A DNA stretch of 7,943 nucleotides from JASFTV01 sp050050615. GTDB taxonomy: Bacteria > Desulfobacterota > DSM-4660 > Desulfatiglandales > HGW-15. Both the position numbers and the translations under genes were made by a program. The notes below the pieces were generated by a model. The model had not been told where the DNA came from. It saw only the letters and a program-made list of their open reading frames with translations, and made no database searches. The stretch lies in assembly GCA_050050615.1 (NCBI GenBank), contig JASFTV010000154.1, positions 1 to 7,943 on the forward strand. The letters are read 5' to 3'. Of the stretch, positions 6,762-7,943 are shown one piece after another (the first letter of the stretch is position 1; the number at the start of each line of letters is the position of its first letter).

Positions 6762-7370
6762 ATGCTTATACCCATGGTGATTGAGCAATCGGGCCGCGAT
6801 GAACGCGCTTATGACATTTACTCGCGGCTACTGAAGGAGCGAATTATCTTTGCAGGAGAGCAAATCGGTGATGGCATGTCAAATACGATCATTGCTCAGA
6901 TGCTTTTTCTTGAATCTGAAGATCCTGACAAAGATATTAACCTCTATATCAACGCTCCAGGTGGCTCTATTACGGCAGGATTGGCGATTCATGATACGAT
7001 GCGGTACATTAGGCCGGATGTGGCAGCGATCTGCATGGGGCAGGCTTTCGGTACAGCGGCTCTGCTCCTCGCAGCTGGCGCAAAGGGAAAACGATACGCC
7101 CTTCCCCATGCTAGGGTTATGATTCACCAACCTCTGGGAGATACTGAGGGACAGGCGACGGATATGGATATACAGGCTCGGGAGATATTGAGAATAAAAA
7201 GGATCTTTCACCAATTACTTGCAGACTATACAAAGCAATCCGTTGAGAAGATAGCGCAAGATATGGAGCGCGATTTTTTCATGGGGAGCGACGAAGCTTT
7301 GAGCTACGGGATTGTCGACAGGATCATCGCAGAGCGTGGAGCCGAAAGGAGAACAGTTGTAACCTTTTAA
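6762..7370 (+). CDS. ClpP-family protein lacking the catalytic serine (ClpR-like, probably protease-dead)
   Basis: The 202-residue product aligns end to end with ClpP, the barrel-forming peptidase of Clp proteases. Recognisable segments are MLIPMVIEQSGRDERAYDIY (1-20), SRLLKERIIF (21-30), LYINAPGGSITAG (61-73, oxyanion glycines kept), AKGKRYALPHARVMIHQPLG (107-126), GQATDMDIQAREIL (130-143) and ERDFFMGSDEAL (169-180). By comparison with E. coli mature numbering the triad should be S97-H122-D171. H122 and D171 are present, but the motif GQAASM reads GQAFGT, so position 97 is Gly (codon GGT, 7050-7052). No nearby Ser can substitute. Frame and length are intact, so this is not an obvious pseudogene. 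The likely role is a structural or regulatory subunit in mixed rings with an active ClpP encoded elsewhere. AGGAGG (6745-6750) lies 11 bases before this ATG; a TTG at 6711 would add 17 unconserved residues. Confidence 0.93.
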   Translation: MLIPMVIEQSGRDERAYDIYSRLLKERIIFAGEQIGDGMSNTIIAQMLFLESEDPDKDINLYINAPGGSITAGLAIHDTMRYIRPDVAAICMGQAFGTAALLLAAGAKGKRYALPHARVMIHQPLGDTEGQATDMDIQAREILRIKRIFHQLLADYTKQSVEKIAQDMERDFFMGSDEALSYGIVDRIIAERGAERRTVVTF

Positions 7371-7394
7371 CATGATGAAACAGATCGGAGATGT

Positions 7395-7659
7395 TTTTGG
7401 CCATGGGGGTCTGTTTTCAAAAACGAAAAGTCGCTGCCCGGTGACCAGCATAAGGCATTGGGTGAGGCCCCGCAGGGGCGGGACAGCCTCCCGGAAACAT
7501 CCATGGAAGGTGATGTATGGAATCGACTGATCAGATCGTCCGTTCGACAAGCTTACGGCTCTGAGCAAACTCGACGGGCCGCCCGCCTTTGCTACCCCCT
7601 TCTTGCATGAGTGTTCCTCGATGCCCTTCGTTTTTGAAAAGAGACCCCCATAGCCAAAA
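7395..7659. mobile_element. MITE-like element with 32-base terminal inverted repeats
   Basis: The arm at 7395-7426 (TTTTGGCCATGGGGGTCTG...) matches the inverse of 7628-7659 at 30 of 32 positions. The 201-base interior holds no credible gene. It does hold GCCCC-GCA-GGGGC (7467-7479) and a REP-like imperfect hairpin around GTTCGACAAGCTTACGG (7539-7580). Each arm also contains a small palindrome, GTTTTCAAAAAC (7413-7424). No target-site duplication is apparent at the edges. Length, arms and lack of coding suit a miniature non-autonomous transposable element or a large intergenic palindromic repeat. Since it starts 25 bases after the clpP-like stop, its transcript could also fold and act at that mRNA's 3' end. 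Confidence 0.6.
7539..7580. repeat. REP-like imperfect palindrome
   Basis: CCGTTCGACAAGCTTA and TGAGCAAACTCGACGG form an imperfect stem around CGGCTC. The GTTCGACAAGCT core resembles dispersed REP-type intergenic palindromes that I recall from several environmental bacterial genomes. It lies within the larger inverted-repeat element. Confidence 0.45.
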
Positions 7660-7722
7660 CCGGCGGAATTTTCATGGAGCTAAAGTGTTACGAACAGTTA
7701 AGTAATATGAGGGGGCGTGGAG

Positions 7723-7872
7723 GTGAGTCATAGTTCAAACCAGGACGGGAAATGCGTCTCATGCGCTGATGGTGAAGGTAAGGCGGAAAAGCATATTTCC
7801 AAAACGAACAAAAAGACGTATGGCATGGTTTCTTCGTTTATGTGCCAAGGTGCTATATGGAGGTTGCACTGA
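7723..7872 (+). CDS. Possible 49-residue CxxC-containing small protein
   Basis: A GTG-started frame reads MSHSSNQDGKCVSCADGEGK and ends MCQGAIWRLH before TGA. A good ribosome site, AGGGGG (7710-7715), lies seven bases upstream of the GTG. The stop is one base before the TTG start of ftsH, and the ftsH ribosome site lies inside it, an arrangement expected for translational coupling. KCVSC (residues 10-14) is a CxxC pair that could bind metal or be redox active, and a further Cys is at 41. There is no membrane segment. I recognise no family. It competes with an in-frame upstream extension of ftsH from ATG 7769, and only one of these is likely to be coding. Confidence 0.35.
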   Translation: MSHSSNQDGKCVSCADGEGKAEKHISKTNKKTYGMVSSFMCQGAIWRLH

Positions 7873-7873
7873 G

Positions 7874-7943
7874 TTGAGTCCATTCTACAAAAAGTTGGTT
7901 CTTTGGTTGGTCATTGGCCTTATGCTGATCACCATATTTGAGG
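7874..7943 (+). CDS. ftsH: ATP-dependent zinc metalloprotease FtsH, N-terminal start, partial
   Basis: The frame from TTG 7874 reads M-SPFYKKLVLWLVIGLMLITIFE and runs off the right edge. FtsH proteins begin with a short N-terminus of the form xxFYKxxxLWLVI leading straight into the first transmembrane helix, which is what is seen here. FtsH is a hexameric AAA+ membrane protease that degrades misfolded membrane proteins and selected regulators. Only 23 codons are visible, so the AAA+ and HExxH regions cannot be checked. GGAGG (7859-7863), ten bases before the TTG, supports this start. An in-frame ATG at 7769 would add 35 basic residues but has no ribosome site. Confidence 0.7.
   Translation, partial: MSPFYKKLVLWLVIGLMLITIFE

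Noticed and set aside
7386..7398. Possible terminator AAACA...TGTTTTT after the clpP-like gene
   Set aside because: The stem is only 5 bp and A/T rich, too weak for a confident intrinsic terminator, and it runs into the inverted-repeat arm.
1..7943. tRNA, rRNA or CRISPR array
   Set aside because: No cloverleaf with a conserved T-loop, no rRNA-like sequence and no regularly spaced direct repeats were found on either strand.

Overview
The window looks like a chromosomal segment of a deltaproteobacterium (Desulfobacterota sensu lato). The evidence is the order dnaN-gyrB-gyrA, a GyrB carrying the large insertion near the end of its TOPRIM region that is typical of proteobacterial gyrases, and the style of the FKBP, ClpP and FtsH sequences. 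Species cannot be named from this sequence. All supported genes are on the + strand.

Layout. Positions 2-181 are the 3' end of dnaN (sliding clamp). gyrB (183-2576) follows after one base, so the two are translationally linked. A 212-base gap leads to gyrA (2789-5209). Together these are the end of a dnaA/dnaN-type replication-initiation cluster: a clamp plus both subunits of the gyrase that supplies negative supercoils. A 1,033-base stretch (5210-6242) follows with no confident gene. It holds an inverted-repeat cluster (5284-5400), several hairpins, a weak 41-codon frame (5569-5694), a sigma-70-like promoter (5691-5719) and an interrupted palindrome (6100-6119).

The promoter points toward a SlyD-like FKBP prolyl isomerase (6243-6671), followed 90 bases later by a ClpP-family protein (6762-7370). 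This ClpP is full length and keeps the catalytic His and Asp, but Gly stands where the catalytic Ser should be, so it appears to be a protease-dead, ClpR-like paralogue. It is the most unusual gene here. No clpX or clpA lies in the window.

Downstream of clpP is a 265-base element bounded by 32-base near-perfect inverted repeats (7395-7659), MITE-like. Then comes a possible 49-codon CxxC-containing small gene (7723-7872), and the first codons of ftsH (from 7874, cut by the window edge), read from a TTG start. The right-hand half thus carries three protein-quality-control genes (foldase, Clp subunit, membrane AAA+ protease).
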